A stretch of 64,000 nt of DNA from Rhizobium sullae (GCF_900169785.1 NZ_FWER01000014.1:50797-114796); one strand, 5' to 3'; shown: positions 1 to 10,051, counted from the stretch's first letter. The notes: generated from the sequence alone by a model not told the origin. Numbers and translations: made by a program.

Positions 1-102
1 GATCAAGGTGACGTCGTGGTCGGCCAGGTCAGGGAAAGGCCGCCTGTCGATGCGAAGGATACGCGGATCACCAAAGTGGGTATCGCTGGTAAAGTAGATC
101 AT
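1..102 (-). CDS. Metallophosphoesterase, N-terminal part (cut by window edge)
   Basis: Thirty-four codons are visible, read leftwards off the window from an ATG whose complement ends at 102. The protein begins MIYFTSDTHFGDPRVL, and SDTHFGD is the first metal-binding motif (DxH) of calcineurin-like phosphoesterases. The following DRRPF is typical of small cytoplasmic members of the family. The rest lies outside the window, so substrate and length cannot be judged. A forward-strand frame also crosses this stretch but has no recognisable motif. Confidence 0.72.
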   Translation of the reverse strand, partial: MIYFTSDTHFGDPRILRIDRRPFPDLADHDVTLI

Positions 103-421
103 AAGCTGCACCGAAAGATGTGCGGCGAATTCATCGGTTTGTGTATAAATTGCCAAGGATGAAGCCGGCTATGGCCGCAGCCATGACCGAGGATGTGTTT
201 TCTTTCTCCGACATCGCAGGAATCTTCAGCAGCCTGGCCGCATGCCTGTTGCCTTCGGACGTTGTTGTTTGCCATCGAACCTCCGCGTGTGAATTCGGCT
301 ATTGCATCCTCCAGGACCTAATTGATGCCACGGCGTAAAAGTTCCAGGTCCTGACCGCGGAAGAACCCAAGTTGGCAGGCTTTGTCTTACAGTTTGGCGA
401 GCCTGCCATATATTCCATAGG
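103..421. other. Non-coding stretch upstream of nfeD
   Basis: About 320 bases between two divergent genes. Only short overlapping frames without family resemblance are present. It presumably holds the promoters of the phosphoesterase and of the nfeD operon, but no clear box or palindrome was seen. Confidence 0.4.
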
Positions 422-1831
422 ATGAATATCCGGTGGATGCTACCTTGGTACTTAAGGGTTCGGCGGCGAATGCCGCCAATCATCACCTTGCTGTTGATCC
501 TGATTTCCGCTTCGAGTCTCACAGTTTCCGCATTTGCAGCAGAGCGCGTGGCCATAGTTCTGAAGTTAAACGGGGCCGTCGGGCCGGCGACGGCCGACTA
601 TGTGAAAAGTGGCCTTCAGCATGCCAGTGAACGGAATGCGAGCCTGATCGTCCTGCAGATGGACACGCCGGGCGGTCTCGACACCTCGATGCGGGACATC
701 ATACGCGCGATCATAGCCTCGCCCGTACCCGTGGCTGGTTTCGTGGCGCCGAGCGGCGCACGCGCGGCAAGTGCCGGTACCTATATTCTTTACGCCAGCC
801 ACATTGCAGCGATGGCGCCAGGCACCAATCTCGGAGCAGCGACACCGATCGCACTTGGAGGTGGCACTTTCGATGAAGACAGGGAACCCGACAAAGACAA
901 TCCGGATGAACCGGGCGGCACGCAACGGCAGTCGCCCCGCAATGCCAGCGAGGCAAAAGCCGTCAATGATGCGGTGGCCTACATCCGCGGCCTTGCGGAA
1001 TTGCGCAATCGCAATGCGGATTGGGCCGAAAAAGCCGTGCGCGAGGCCGCCAGTCTTTCATCGGCCGCCGCTGCACGCGAGCACGTCATCGATTTCACGG
1101 CAGTCACCATCGAGGATCTCCTGAGGCAGGTCCAAGGGCGTACGGTGCGGGTCGGTCAAACGGATGTCCGGCTCGATAGCTCCGGTCTTGTCGTTCAGGA
1201 GTTCGAACCGGATTGGCGGACGCGCCTGCTTTCGGTGATTACCGATCCGAACATTGCACTCATTCTCCTGATGGTCGGCATATACGGGCTGATCTTCGAA
1301 TTTCTCGCCCCAGGCACATTGGTTCCCGGCACGATCGGGGGTATCTGCCTGCTGCTCGGACTCTACGCCCTGGCATTGCTGCCTGTGAGTTATGCAGGCG
1401 TCGGACTGATCGCCCTTGGCGCGGGGCTGACAGTAGCCGAGGCGCATGCACCTTCTTTTGGCGCCCTCGGCATCAGCGGAGGGATCGCGCTTGTGCTTGG
1501 TGCAGCTCTTCTGTTCGATACTGACATCCCGGACCTTGAGGTTTCCTCGTCCATGCTGGCCGCCATCGCCATCGCCTGTCTCGCGCTCAGTCTCATCGTT
1601 GCCCGGCTCGCTATCGTTTCGCACCGGCGTAAAGTCAGCACTGGAACCGAGCAGATGGTCGGTATTTCGGGCAAAGTCGAAAGTTGGACGGGCACTTCAG
1701 GCTATGTCATCGCACATGGCGAACGCTGGAAGGCAGTTTCGACCGAGCCGCTCGTCGTCGGTGATGGCGTTAAGGTAACCGGCCGAAACGGGTTGACGTT
1801 GGAAGTCGCCCGCTATGCGCAGGAGACTTAG
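422..1831 (+). CDS. NfeD-family membrane serine protease
   Basis: A 469-residue NfeD (nodulation efficiency D / 1510-N) homologue. After an N-terminal signal or anchor (about residues 15-40) comes a ClpP-fold protease domain. The [13 protein letters not shown] segment carries the likely nucleophilic serine (about residue 116) and a lysine near 178 could complete a Ser-Lys dyad. Four to five membrane segments follow (about 285-405), then a C-terminal OB-like NfeD domain. The family cleaves the hydrophobic C-terminus of partner stomatins, and a slipin gene lies 29 bases downstream. The start at 422 has a weak AGG just before it; an in-frame ATG at 470 would also leave a signal segment. Confidence 0.88.
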   Translation: MNIRWMLPWYLRVRRRMPPIITLLLILISASSLTVSAFAAERVAIVLKLNGAVGPATADYVKSGLQHASERNASLIVLQMDTPGGLDTSMRDIIRAIIASPVPVAGFVAPSGARAASAGTYILYASHIAAMAPGTNLGAATPIALGGGTFDEDREPDKDNPDEPGGTQRQSPRNASEAKAVNDAVAYIRGLAELRNRNADWAEKAVREAASLSSAAAAREHVIDFTAVTIEDLLRQVQGRTVRVGQTDVRLDSSGLVVQEFEPDWRTRLLSVITDPNIALILLMVGIYGLIFEFLAPGTLVPGTIGGICLLLGLYALALLPVSYAGVGLIALGAGLTVAEAHAPSFGALGISGGIALVLGAALLFDTDIPDLEVSSSMLAAIAIACLALSLIVARLAIVSHRRKVSTGTEQMVGISGKVESWTGTSGYVIAHGERWKAVSTEPLVVGDGVKVTGRNGLTLEVARYAQET

Positions 1832-1860
1832 CGGGTTTTCAGAAAGCAGGAGGAAACGTC

Positions 1861-2646
1861 ATGGGCATGTTTGCAGAGTTCGCCTTCTATCTTGTGATCA
1901 TCCTTATTTTGCTCCTCGTGATCGCATCCGCGATCAAAATCCTACGGGAATACGAGCGGGGTGTCGTTTTCACGCTTGGCCGCTTCACCGGCGTCAAGGG
2001 TCCTGGATTGATCCTGCTCATCCCCTATGTCCAGCAAATGGTACGCGTCGATCTGCGCACGCGGGTGCTCGATGTGCCGGGTCAGGACGTCATTTCGCAT
2101 GACAACGTCTCTGTCCGCGTCAGCGCCGTCATCTATTTCAGGGTCATCGACCCAGAGAGATCGACGATACAGGTCGAGGACTTCATGATGGCGACGAGCC
2201 AGCTCGCTCAGACGACACTGCGCTCGGTTCTCGGCAAGCACGATCTTGACGAGATGCTGGCGGAACGCGACAAGCTCAACAGCGACATTCAGGAAATCCT
2301 GGACGCCCAGACCGATGCATGGGGCATCAAGGTTGCCAATGTCGAGATCAAGCATGTCGACATCAACGAATCCATGATCCGCGCGATCGCCCGGCAGGCG
2401 GAAGCCGAGCGCGAGCGGCGCGCCAAGGTAATCAATGCGGAAGGCGAGCAGCAGGCCGCAGCAAAGCTGCTTGAAGCAGCTGAAATACTCGCCAGGCAGC
2501 CGGAGGCGATGCAGCTTCGTTATTTGAGCACGTTGAACGTGATCGCCAGCGAGAAGACATCGACAATCATATTTCCTTTTCCGATGGAAATAGGCAATCT
2601 GATGCCGTCCAAATCGGACCAATCTTCGCAACGCGGAAGGGGATGA
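1861..2646 (+). CDS. Slipin / stomatin-like membrane protein
   Basis: A 261-residue SPFH/Band 7 protein. One N-terminal membrane helix (about residues 5-25) is followed by the slipin core [12 protein letters not shown] with a GPGL turn, and then a long charged helix containing [17 protein letters not shown], the oligomerisation coiled coil of stomatins. It should form ring-like assemblies at the inner membrane. A good AGGAGG-type ribosome site precedes the ATG. Its place between an NfeD protease and a site-2 protease is the conserved partner arrangement, suggesting a membrane quality-control unit. Confidence 0.92.
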   Translation: MGMFAEFAFYLVIILILLLVIASAIKILREYERGVVFTLGRFTGVKGPGLILLIPYVQQMVRVDLRTRVLDVPGQDVISHDNVSVRVSAVIYFRVIDPERSTIQVEDFMMATSQLAQTTLRSVLGKHDLDEMLAERDKLNSDIQEILDAQTDAWGIKVANVEIKHVDINESMIRAIARQAEAERERRAKVINAEGEQQAAAKLLEAAEILARQPEAMQLRYLSTLNVIASEKTSTIIFPFPMEIGNLMPSKSDQSSQRGRG

Positions 2647-2649
2647 GCA

Positions 2650-3774
2650 ATGGGTTGGTCCTTCAAAATCGGGACGATCGCCGGTACGGCTCTACGCGTG
2701 CACGTTACCTTCGCGCTCCTGCTCGTCTGGATCTGGCTGATGCATTACCGCGTCGGCGGCACATCGGCGGCGTGGGAGGGCATTGCCTTCATCATGGCCG
2801 TGTTTGCCTGCGTCGTGCTGCACGAATTCGGCCATATTGCCGTTGCGCGCTATTTCGGGATCAAGACACCCGATATCACGTTACTGCCGATCGGTGGCGT
2901 CGCCCGCCTTGAACGCATGCCAGACGAGCCTCATCAGGAATTACTGATTGCCATCGCCGGTCCGCTGGTCAACGTGGCGATCGCGGTGCTGATCGTTCTC
3001 CTGCTCGGCGCGTCGATGGGAATCGAGCAAATGGCCGAGGTCGAGGATCCCGAGGCCGGTTTTCTGGCGAGGCTTGCCGGCGTCAACATCTTCCTCGTGC
3101 TCTTCAACATGATCCCCGCCTTTCCGATGGACGGAGGCCGGGTGCTGCGTGCCGCTCTGGCCTCCCGCTTCACCTGGTCGCGTGCTACGCAGATCGCAGC
3201 GACGATCGGCCAGGGGCTTGCCTTCGTCTTCGGCTTCGTCGGCCTTTTTTACAATCCGCTGCTGATTTTCATCGCCATCTTCGTCTATCTCGCCGCAGCG
3301 GCGGAAGCGCAGAACGCGCAGATCCGCGAGGTCTCCGGCAGCGTTCTGATCAGCGACGTGATGATCACAAAATTCGCAAAGCTCGATCGCTCTGCGAGTA
3401 TCGACGAGGCGATCGAAATGCTGCTTGCGACAACGCAACGCGAGTTCCCGGTGACCGATTCCGCCGGCCGTTTTGAGGGTCTGCTGACGCGCGACGACAT
3501 GATCCGCGCCTTGAAGGACAAAGGTCCGGACACGCCGGTCGCAAGCGCGATGCGTACCGACATTCCAAGGATCCATCATCGGAAAAGCCTGGAAAACAGC
3601 CTACGATTGATGCAGCAGGGAAATGTGCCGGCCATCGCCGTCGTGGACGGTGCTGATCATCTTGTCGGTCTTTTGACGCATGAAACGATCGGGGAAATGA
3701 TGATGGTTCGGGCAGCGGCGGCAGATAGCTTTCGCTTTGGCCGCCTTCGCAGATATCGATCCCCGCAAGTTTGA
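2650..3774 (+). CDS. Site-2-protease family zinc metalloprotease with CBS pair
   Basis: A 374-residue M50-family intramembrane protease. The zinc motif HEFGH sits at residues 58-62 inside a membrane helix, and the second motif NMIPAFPMDGG starts near residue 153 and supplies the third metal ligand. Two CBS domains (about 235-355) occupy the cytoplasmic C-terminus and probably sense adenine nucleotides. The gene starts 3 bases after the slipin stop, so the two are translationally linked. This is the CBS-containing bacterial group rather than RseP, as there is no PDZ domain. Substrate unknown. Confidence 0.9.
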   Translation: MGWSFKIGTIAGTALRVHVTFALLLVWIWLMHYRVGGTSAAWEGIAFIMAVFACVVLHEFGHIAVARYFGIKTPDITLLPIGGVARLERMPDEPHQELLIAIAGPLVNVAIAVLIVLLLGASMGIEQMAEVEDPEAGFLARLAGVNIFLVLFNMIPAFPMDGGRVLRAALASRFTWSRATQIAATIGQGLAFVFGFVGLFYNPLLIFIAIFVYLAAAAEAQNAQIREVSGSVLISDVMITKFAKLDRSASIDEAIEMLLATTQREFPVTDSAGRFEGLLTRDDMIRALKDKGPDTPVASAMRTDIPRIHHRKSLENSLRLMQQGNVPAIAVVDGADHLVGLLTHETIGEMMMVRAAAADSFRFGRLRRYRSPQV

Positions 3775-3847
3775 GTTCGTGCAAAGAAGACGAACCTCCT
3801 AACTGCTGTGCCGATTTCGGGTGCATCTGCCGGGACCTTGCCGGACT

Positions 3848-5713
3848 TCAATCCGCCAGTTCGATACGTTCGATAGCATACGGCCCTATTTTCAGAAAAC
3901 TGCCGCTTAAGCCCTTCTGCAGCTGGAACGGGCTGAGATCGATCTGCTGTTCTTCCGCCGTTATGTTGACGAGATGGAGTATCTTTGCAGACGCCGGTTC
4001 GGCGATGAAAGCCAGCACCTCCGATGGCGCCGAAGAGGCGCACGCCTGCCATTTGCTTCCGGCAAGTGCCGCCAGTGACTTGACCGTATTGAAGACGGGG
4101 CGTTTGCCGCCGTCGGCGACCGGCTCGTCTCTACCGGCGATGAGGCCGAAGGACCCGGTGAGGGCCGACAACGTCAGGCATTCCAAATGAGCACCGAGCA
4201 GTTGGATTGCGTAAGCCATGGCGAACGCTTCGCTGAACAACCCATTATGCCGCGGGTCCGTGTTGGCCATCGGAATGCGGCTGCCGGCCGGATTATCCAT
4301 CGTGCGGCTGCCGTATGGATTTTGCCGCATCGGAATGGTGGATGGGCCGATACGGTAGGGCATGTCGCCGTAGATCGACCGAACGGAGCGGGTGATGAAG
4401 GGTAGCGCTTCCAGCGTTTGCATGACGCTCAGGTCGTCGGCCGCGTGGACGATGGGATTGGTGCAGTGGGTGATGAAACCCAGCGCAACTGCCGGAACAC
4501 GCTTGCGGTTGAGTTCGGTGAAATAGCTCAGCATGCCGCCACCGAGCCGGATGCCGGGGAAGGCCGCGCAGGCGGCGGCATAAATATCCTCGAGCGGCGG
4601 GCATTCCGGCCATTTGCTGCCGGGCGGCGTCGATTGCCGGTCAACGGAAGGCGAGATTGCAATCGCATCCGGCCGGAACCCGGCCATCTTAATCTGCTGC
4701 GCTATGTCGGCCGCTTCGCTCGCGGGCGATTGCTTGCAGGGCAGGGCTATCTCGAGGGTCGACTTGCCGGCATGCAGCTTCGTGACAGCGGCAAAGCCCT
4801 GCAGCGCTTCAATGCCATGCCCGGCAATCGGGTCGAAATGAAAGAGCAGTTCTTGCGGTTTGATGTCCGCAAGGACTGCCCGTGCAGCAAGCGTCGAGGC
4901 GGTTTCTTCCGGCGTGACGATCAGACCGATCGAAGGCATGACACCCCGGTTCTGCCCTCTCTCGATCTTTATCGAGCGCCGGTCGTTTCGCGCCCATGAA
5001 GTCTCGCCGCAGCGCCTGTCGTCGATCGTCAGCACGATCCGTTGTCTGACTGGTTCACCGGCTGCAATCTCATAGGGCCAGGGAAGGGCAAGTGGGCGGA
5101 CATAGGTCTTGTAGGAGGCATCCGACCAATTGCGCTGGTCTTCCATCTCGAATGTATCGCCTTCCATCCGGCATTCCGCCATGACCCTCGGCAGGACGGT
5201 ATGGGTGATGGCCCGCATGTCCTTGAAGGGCTGCCACGGATCGATGAGATCGGGAAAGCGCGTCTCCTCGCGCTGTCCGTCGACATGTTCGACTGTGACC
5301 GGCGTTCCGGCCACGCCGACGATCGGATGAAGGATACAGAAACCGCATCGATTGGTCTCAAACCCTGTCTTTGAGATCGCCTCCGCCTCGAAGACGAGAT
5401 CATGGCGCGACGCGTAAATGCGGACATCAACGGCGAGTTCCGTCGCCTCTGGCCCGTTGCAGCGGGCCCGATACGCAACAGCGAAGCTGCCGTCCTGCTG
5501 CTCGATCTTTACGTCTTCGATCGTCGGATGGTAGGTGCCCCAGTCGCGGTCGCGCACCAGATAGGAAACAGCCCGAAGCACCTCCACGCCGTCATAGGCG
5601 ACCGTGCGAAGATTGCCATGTGCAAGGTGGGCCGACAGCTTGCCCGCCGAAAGGTGAACCGGTGGCTCCTCCGCCTCGCGCGTGCCGTAGAGCAGGAAGG
5701 GCTCCGGTTTCAT
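3848..5713 (-). CDS. apnL: D-apionate lactonase (ApnL-type)
   Basis: A 621-residue cytoplasmic protein, last gene of the apiose operon. Its size and opening (KPEPFLLYGTREAEEPPVHL) match, from memory, the large lactonase placed next to apiose dehydrogenase in published rhizobial D-apiose clusters. It would hydrolyse D-apionolactone to D-apionate. A beta-rich N-terminal half is followed by a TIM-barrel-like part. The start overlaps the dehydrogenase stop by four bases (ATGA), so the two are coupled. The assignment rests mainly on gene order and recalled similarity; no catalytic motif can be pointed out with certainty. Confidence 0.78.
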   Translation of the reverse strand: MKPEPFLLYGTREAEEPPVHLSAGKLSAHLAHGNLRTVAYDGVEVLRAVSYLVRDRDWGTYHPTIEDVKIEQQDGSFAVAYRARCNGPEATELAVDVRIYASRHDLVFEAEAISKTGFETNRCGFCILHPIVGVAGTPVTVEHVDGQREETRFPDLIDPWQPFKDMRAITHTVLPRVMAECRMEGDTFEMEDQRNWSDASYKTYVRPLALPWPYEIAAGEPVRQRIVLTIDDRRCGETSWARNDRRSIKIERGQNRGVMPSIGLIVTPEETASTLAARAVLADIKPQELLFHFDPIAGHGIEALQGFAAVTKLHAGKSTLEIALPCKQSPASEAADIAQQIKMAGFRPDAIAISPSVDRQSTPPGSKWPECPPLEDIYAAACAAFPGIRLGGGMLSYFTELNRKRVPAVALGFITHCTNPIVHAADDLSVMQTLEALPFITRSVRSIYGDMPYRIGPSTIPMRQNPYGSRTMDNPAGSRIPMANTDPRHNGLFSEAFAMAYAIQLLGAHLECLTLSALTGSFGLIAGRDEPVADGGKRPVFNTVKSLAALAGSKWQACASSAPSEVLAFIAEPASAKILHLVNITAEEQQIDLSPFQLQKGLSGSFLKIGPYAIERIELAD

Positions 5714-6744
5714 CGAAGCATCGCTCCGATATCGATGGTTTTGCCCGTCGCGGCACTGTCATAGGCGGCTTCCACCAGAGCGAAGGTCTTCAGATTATCG
5801 GCGCCCGAGGTCGAGGGCGCCTCGCCGGCGGCCAGCCGATCCGTCCAGTGCTGCTGAATGGCGAAGACACTTTCCTGGATGTTGTGCCAGGGGCGCGACG
5901 CCCAGGACAGCAGCCTGGGCGAGACATCGGTGACTTTCGTGCCCTGGGCGTCAGTCACCTCCAGCCGGTAGCCCTGCGAGAGGCGGATCGTTCCGTGCGA
6001 CCCGTCCAGCTCGATCAATGTCTCGGGGAAAGGCTCGGTCGCAAGCCTGGTCGCGTAGCTGACGTCGACAACCGACGTTGCCCCGCTTTGGTGATCAAGG
6101 AGGATAGTTGCAACATCCTCGCCCCTGATGTTCGGATTGACGCGCCTGGTACGCGCGGTCAAAGCCGCGACGTCACCGAGAATGAAGCGAGCAATATCGA
6201 GCGTGTGGATTCCGAGGTCTTCGATAATGAAGCGCTCGCCGGCGGCAAGATAGGGCTGGCCGGAAAAGACGTCATAGGCCGAACGGAAGGAGAAACGGCC
6301 CCAGAAGGGTTCGCCGATTGCGCCCGCATCGAGAGCCCTCCTGACGGCCTGGATCGGTGTCTGCCAGCGGAAATTCTCGTGCACCATGAGCGGCACGCCG
6401 GCATCCCGGCATGCCTTCACCATGGCCTTGGCATCCGCCAGCGTCGTGGCGAACGGCTTCTGGCAAATGACGGGAACCTTGTGGCGGGCCGCCATCTCGA
6501 CCAGCGGGTGATGGCTCTGCACGGTCGTCGCGATGTCGACGAAATCGAAGCCGCCGTCGGCAAAGAGTTGCGAGGCATCGCAGTAGCGGCGCGTGATGCC
6601 GAACTGTTCGCCGACGATCTTCAGCCGTTCGGAATCCCGGTCGCAGATTGCTGCGATCCTCGCGCCCTTTACATCGTTCCACGCATGCATCTGATTGACC
6701 GCGAAAAAGCCGCAGCCGATCAGGGCTCCCTTCAATTCCGTCAT
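5710..6744 (-). CDS. apsD: D-apiose dehydrogenase (Gfo/Idh/MocA family)
   Basis: A 344-residue NAD(P)-dependent sugar dehydrogenase that should oxidise D-apiose to D-apionolactone. The N-terminal Rossmann fold shows ALIGCGFFAVNQMHAW, and the CQKPFATT segment is the family's EKP-type motif carrying the catalytic lysine. The Gfo/Idh C-terminal alpha/beta domain follows. ATG 6744 is preferred over an upstream TTG because an AGG lies just before it. It starts 2 bases after the permease gene ends and overlaps the lactonase gene by four bases. The apiose role is inferred from the RuBisCO-like protein, kinase and oxidoisomerase in the same cluster. Confidence 0.82.
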   Translation of the reverse strand: MTELKGALIGCGFFAVNQMHAWNDVKGARIAAICDRDSERLKIVGEQFGITRRYCDASQLFADGGFDFVDIATTVQSHHPLVEMAARHKVPVICQKPFATTLADAKAMVKACRDAGVPLMVHENFRWQTPIQAVRRALDAGAIGEPFWGRFSFRSAYDVFSGQPYLAAGERFIIEDLGIHTLDIARFILGDVAALTARTRRVNPNIRGEDVATILLDHQSGATSVVDVSYATRLATEPFPETLIELDGSHGTIRLSQGYRLEVTDAQGTKVTDVSPRLLSWASRPWHNIQESVFAIQQHWTDRLAAGEAPSTSGADNLKTFALVEAAYDSAATGKTIDIGAMLR

Positions 6745-6746
6745 TC

Positions 6747-7811
6747 TCAACCTGCCTTTGCCATCTGCATGAGGCTCACGCGCTGCTGCAGGCGGCGCTG
6801 CGCCTGATCGACGACGACCGCGATGATGATAACGAGTCCCTTGATGACCATCTGCCAGAAGGAGCTTACGCCCATCATGACAAGGCCGTCGGAGAGAATG
6901 CCGATCACGAAAGCGCCGATGATCGTGCCGCCGATCGTGCCGCGGCCGCCTGACATCGAGGTGCCGCCGAGCACGGCTGCGGCAATCGCGTTGAGCTCGA
7001 GGTTCGTGCCGGTCGCCGGATGAGAGGCCATCAGCTCCGAGGAGATGACGAGGCCGACCAGTGCTGCGCAGAAGCCGGAGAACATATAGACGAACATCTT
7101 CACGCGGTTGACGCGGATGCCCGACATGCGGGCGGCGCGCTCATTTCCGCCGACGGCGAAGATATGCCGGCCGAGCGGCACGTAGCGGGCGAAATAGGCC
7201 GCCGCCAGCGCCACGACGATCAGCATCCAGACCGAAACCGGCAGGCCCAGAATGCTGCCTGAACCGAGATAGCTGAAGCCCTGATTGCCAAGTTCCTCCT
7301 TGCCGGCGAGATTCGGCAGCGTCTGGCCATCTGAATAAAGAAGCGCCATGCCGCGCGCCACATAGAGTGTGCCGAGGGTGGCAATAAACGGCGCAACGTT
7401 CAGCCGGGTAATCAGCAGACCGTTGATGGCGCCGATGACGATGCCGACAGTCATGACGATGATCATCACTTCGAGGATGTTGAAATAGACCGTGTAGCCG
7501 ATCGGCAGTTCGATCCCGTAAAGGATCAGGCCGCCCGCCACCATGCCGCACAGGCCGACGATCGAGCCGACCGAAAGGTCGATGCCGCCGGTGATGATAA
7601 CGAAAGTCATGCCGATCGCCAGAAACGCGTTCTGCGTCGCATGCTTCGACATCAGGATCATGTTCGCGGTCGACAGGAAGTTCGGCGCGAAGATCGAAAA
7701 GAAGATGATGACCGCAAAAAGCGCGATGAAGGTGCGCAGCTTCATCAACGTAAGCAGGAAGGATCCGCTGTTGGGGTCTTCGGCGGCGGCAATTTGGGTT
7801 GCTGTCGTCAT
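6747..7811 (-). CDS. Sugar ABC transporter permease (RbsC-like)
   Basis: A 354-residue membrane protein of the ribose/xylose-type (BPD_transp_2) permease family with about ten hydrophobic segments and the loop ARMSGIRVNRVKMFVYMFSG, where the ATPase docks. One permease is expected to homodimerise with the double-domain ATPase encoded just upstream. The ATG at 7811 overlaps the ATPase stop (TGATG); a GTG one codon earlier is an alternative. Context says it imports D-apiose. Confidence 0.9.
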   Translation of the reverse strand: MTTATQIAAAEDPNSGSFLLTLMKLRTFIALFAVIIFFSIFAPNFLSTANMILMSKHATQNAFLAIGMTFVIITGGIDLSVGSIVGLCGMVAGGLILYGIELPIGYTVYFNILEVMIIVMTVGIVIGAINGLLITRLNVAPFIATLGTLYVARGMALLYSDGQTLPNLAGKEELGNQGFSYLGSGSILGLPVSVWMLIVVALAAAYFARYVPLGRHIFAVGGNERAARMSGIRVNRVKMFVYMFSGFCAALVGLVISSELMASHPATGTNLELNAIAAAVLGGTSMSGGRGTIGGTIIGAFVIGILSDGLVMMGVSSFWQMVIKGLVIIIAVVVDQAQRRLQQRVSLMQMAKAG

Positions 7812-9355
7812 CACGCATGGTTCCTTCTTATTTTATGCCCCTCGGCGGAAGCGGCGACAATTGCCTCCTCGGTCGCCTCCTTGCGGTCGAGGATGGTGAC
7901 GAGACGTCCGTTGCTCATCACTGCGATGCGGTCCGAGAGCGCCATGACTTCTTCGAGATCGGAGGTCGAAAACAGGATTGCGAGCCCTTCGCCGGCGAGC
8001 CGCCGCATGGTGCGGAAGACATCGGCTTTGGCACCGACGTCAATGCCGCGCGACGGTTCGTCCATTAACAGGACTTTCGGGCCTGTCATTAGCGCCTTGC
8101 CGATGACGACCTTCTGCTGGTTGCCGCCGGACATGGAGGTGACTTCGAAATCGGGATTCCTGGCCTTGATCGAAAGATTGCGGATCGCATCTGCGATCGC
8201 TTTCCTCTCGCGGCCGAGATCGATGTGGAAGCCGGCTTTGACGAACTGGCCGAGGCTCGCCATGGTCAGGTTGTCGGCGATCGACATGGACTGCACCAGG
8301 CCCTCGCGCTGCCGGTCCTCGGGGATCAGGGCCAGTCCAAGCTGGATGCGGCGGGTCGTATCCCGCGCCTTCAGCTCCTTGCCGTCGAGAAAGATCCTGC
8401 CGGTGCAGTGTTCGTGGCGGCCCATGATGCATTCGAAGAACTCGCTGCGGCCGGCCCCCATCAGGCCGTAGATGCCGAGGATCTCGCCTTTCCTAATTGA
8501 AAGCGATACGTGATCGACGGCAAAGCCGCCATGCAGGCGCGGCAGGCAGATCTCCTCGGTGCGGAGCACTTCTTCGCCTACGGTGTGGCCGATCTGCTTG
8601 GCGAAATCCTTGGCATCTGAGCCGATCATCGAGTGTACGATCCAGCGCGTATCGATATCCTTCACCATGGCGTGCCCGGTGATCTGACCGTCCTTTAGCA
8701 CCGTGATGTAGTCGCCGATGGTCATCAGCTCCTCAAGCCGGTGCGAAATGTAGACGATCGCCACCCCTTGCGCCTTGAGCTCCCGGATCACCCGGAACAG
8801 GATGTCGACTTCGGCGGCGCTCAAGGCCGAGGTCGGCTCGTCCATGATCAGGATACGGGTATTGAGCGAGACGGCGCGGGCGATCTCGACGAGTTGCTGC
8901 TGGCCGATCGGCAAGTCTTCCGCAAGCGTGCCGGCGGAGATGCCGGCTTCGACCCGGTTCAGGAATTCATTGGCTTTTGCGACCTGCGCCCGATGGTCGA
9001 TACCGCGGATGCCGCGCGTCAGTTCGCGGGTCGCAAAGATGTTCTCGGCGACCGACAGGTTGCCGAACAGGTTGAGCTCCTGGAAGACGATGCCGATGCC
9101 GTGGCGTACGGCATCTGCCGGGCTGTCGAGATGGATGCGCTCCCCGTCCATCCAGATTTCGCCGAGGGTTGGACGCTCAACACCGGCGATGATGCGCATC
9201 AGGGTCGATTTGCCAGCGCCATTCTCGCCGACCAGCACGTTTACTGCACCGCGACGAAGCTTCAAATTCGCCTTCTTGACGGCGACAATGCCGGAATAGG
9301 CTTTGGTGATGTCGCGAAGCTCAAGAATGACATCGCCATCGTCGATTTCGGACAT
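7811..9355 (-). CDS. Sugar ABC transporter ATP-binding protein (RbsA-like, two ABC domains)
   Basis: A 514-residue double ATPase. The first half has Walker A GENGAGKST (about residues 42-50) and Walker B LIMDEPTSA. The second half carries the degenerate GLMGAGRSE loop, a SGGNQQK signature and LLMDEPSRGID. This intact/degenerate pattern is normal for RbsA/XylG-type importers. It lies 3 bases after the DUF2291 lipoprotein gene and overlaps the permease gene, so the whole block is translated as a unit. Predicted to energise apiose uptake. Confidence 0.93.
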   Translation of the reverse strand: MSEIDDGDVILELRDITKAYSGIVAVKKANLKLRRGAVNVLVGENGAGKSTLMRIIAGVERPTLGEIWMDGERIHLDSPADAVRHGIGIVFQELNLFGNLSVAENIFATRELTRGIRGIDHRAQVAKANEFLNRVEAGISAGTLAEDLPIGQQQLVEIARAVSLNTRILIMDEPTSALSAAEVDILFRVIRELKAQGVAIVYISHRLEELMTIGDYITVLKDGQITGHAMVKDIDTRWIVHSMIGSDAKDFAKQIGHTVGEEVLRTEEICLPRLHGGFAVDHVSLSIRKGEILGIYGLMGAGRSEFFECIMGRHEHCTGRIFLDGKELKARDTTRRIQLGLALIPEDRQREGLVQSMSIADNLTMASLGQFVKAGFHIDLGRERKAIADAIRNLSIKARNPDFEVTSMSGGNQQKVVIGKALMTGPKVLLMDEPSRGIDVGAKADVFRTMRRLAGEGLAILFSTSDLEEVMALSDRIAVMSNGRLVTILDRKEATEEAIVAASAEGHKIRRNHA

Positions 9356-9358
9356 TGC

Positions 9359-9994
9359 TCAGCTCCCGATGGTGATTGTAGCAGGCACGAACTGCGGCAG
9401 TTGACCGCCGGTGGGCAGCGGATAGGCGCCGACGGCGGCGAGTTTTTTGCCCCTCAGGCCCTGGCGCGGCAGTTTATCGAGCAGGGTACTGTTGACATGG
9501 GTGTTGAACGATTTTCCGTATTGCGCCCATGCGATCTGGTTCTTGAACTCGTTGAAATTTACGAAATTCAGGCTGTCACGCAGCGCAGTGCCGCGGATCG
9601 CCGGACCGATCGAGACCCGCACATCAGCCTTAGAATCGCCGTCGACATCGACGTCGACATAGGCAGCCCGCGATTTTGTCTCCTCGGCGACGATCATGCC
9701 GTCCACCTTGGCGGCGAAGGTCCAGGGGGCATTGCCCTGCTTTTCCTTATGGCCATATTTCGCGGCTGCCGCGTCGAGGTCACTCCCTGAAAGGGCCGTG
9801 ACATCCTGGAAGCTGCCGGCACGCTCGTTGAGATAGGGGATGACCTTTGAATCCCAGATTGCGGCCACCATGCTGTCCGGATCGAAGGCTTGCTTGGCGG
9901 CTTGCTGCTGCTCGTCAGCGGTTTTCACGAATTTGCAGCCGGACATCGCCAGCGTACAGGCAAGCAAAATTGTGGCGGCTCGCATCTGCAGCAT
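9359..9994 (-). CDS. DUF2291 lipoprotein of sugar ABC cluster
   Basis: A 211-residue predicted lipoprotein with a signal ending in the lipobox LAMSGC. DUF2291 proteins are regular companions of ribose-type ABC operons in alpha-proteobacteria; their function is unknown, and a role at the membrane beside the binding protein is only a guess. ATG 9994 is chosen because GGAG lies eight bases upstream; a GTG at 10003 and an ATG at 9985 are in frame. The gap from the binding-protein gene contains a perfect 12-base-pair hairpin. Confidence 0.82.
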   Translation of the reverse strand: MLQMRAATILLACTLAMSGCKFVKTADEQQQAAKQAFDPDSMVAAIWDSKVIPYLNERAGSFQDVTALSGSDLDAAAAKYGHKEKQGNAPWTFAAKVDGMIVAEETKSRAAYVDVDVDGDSKADVRVSIGPAIRGTALRDSLNFVNFNEFKNQIAWAQYGKSFNTHVNSTLLDKLPRQGLRGKKLAAVGAYPLPTGGQLPQFVPATITIGS

Positions 9995-10022
9995 TAAACG
10001 CACTCCATCATTGAATATTGCT

Positions 10023-10051
10023 GCAGGGCAGGGATGGTGTCCCTGCCCTGC
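10023..10051 (-). promoter_or_regulatory. Perfect 12-bp intercistronic hairpin
   Basis: Arms GCAGGGCAGGGA (10023-10034) and TCCCTGCCCTGC (10040-10051) are exactly complementary around a five-base loop. It sits between the binding-protein stop and the DUF2291 start and has no T-run. It is best read as an mRNA-stabilising or partial-termination hairpin that keeps binding-protein transcript more abundant than the downstream genes, as in maltose and ribose operons. Confidence 0.75.
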
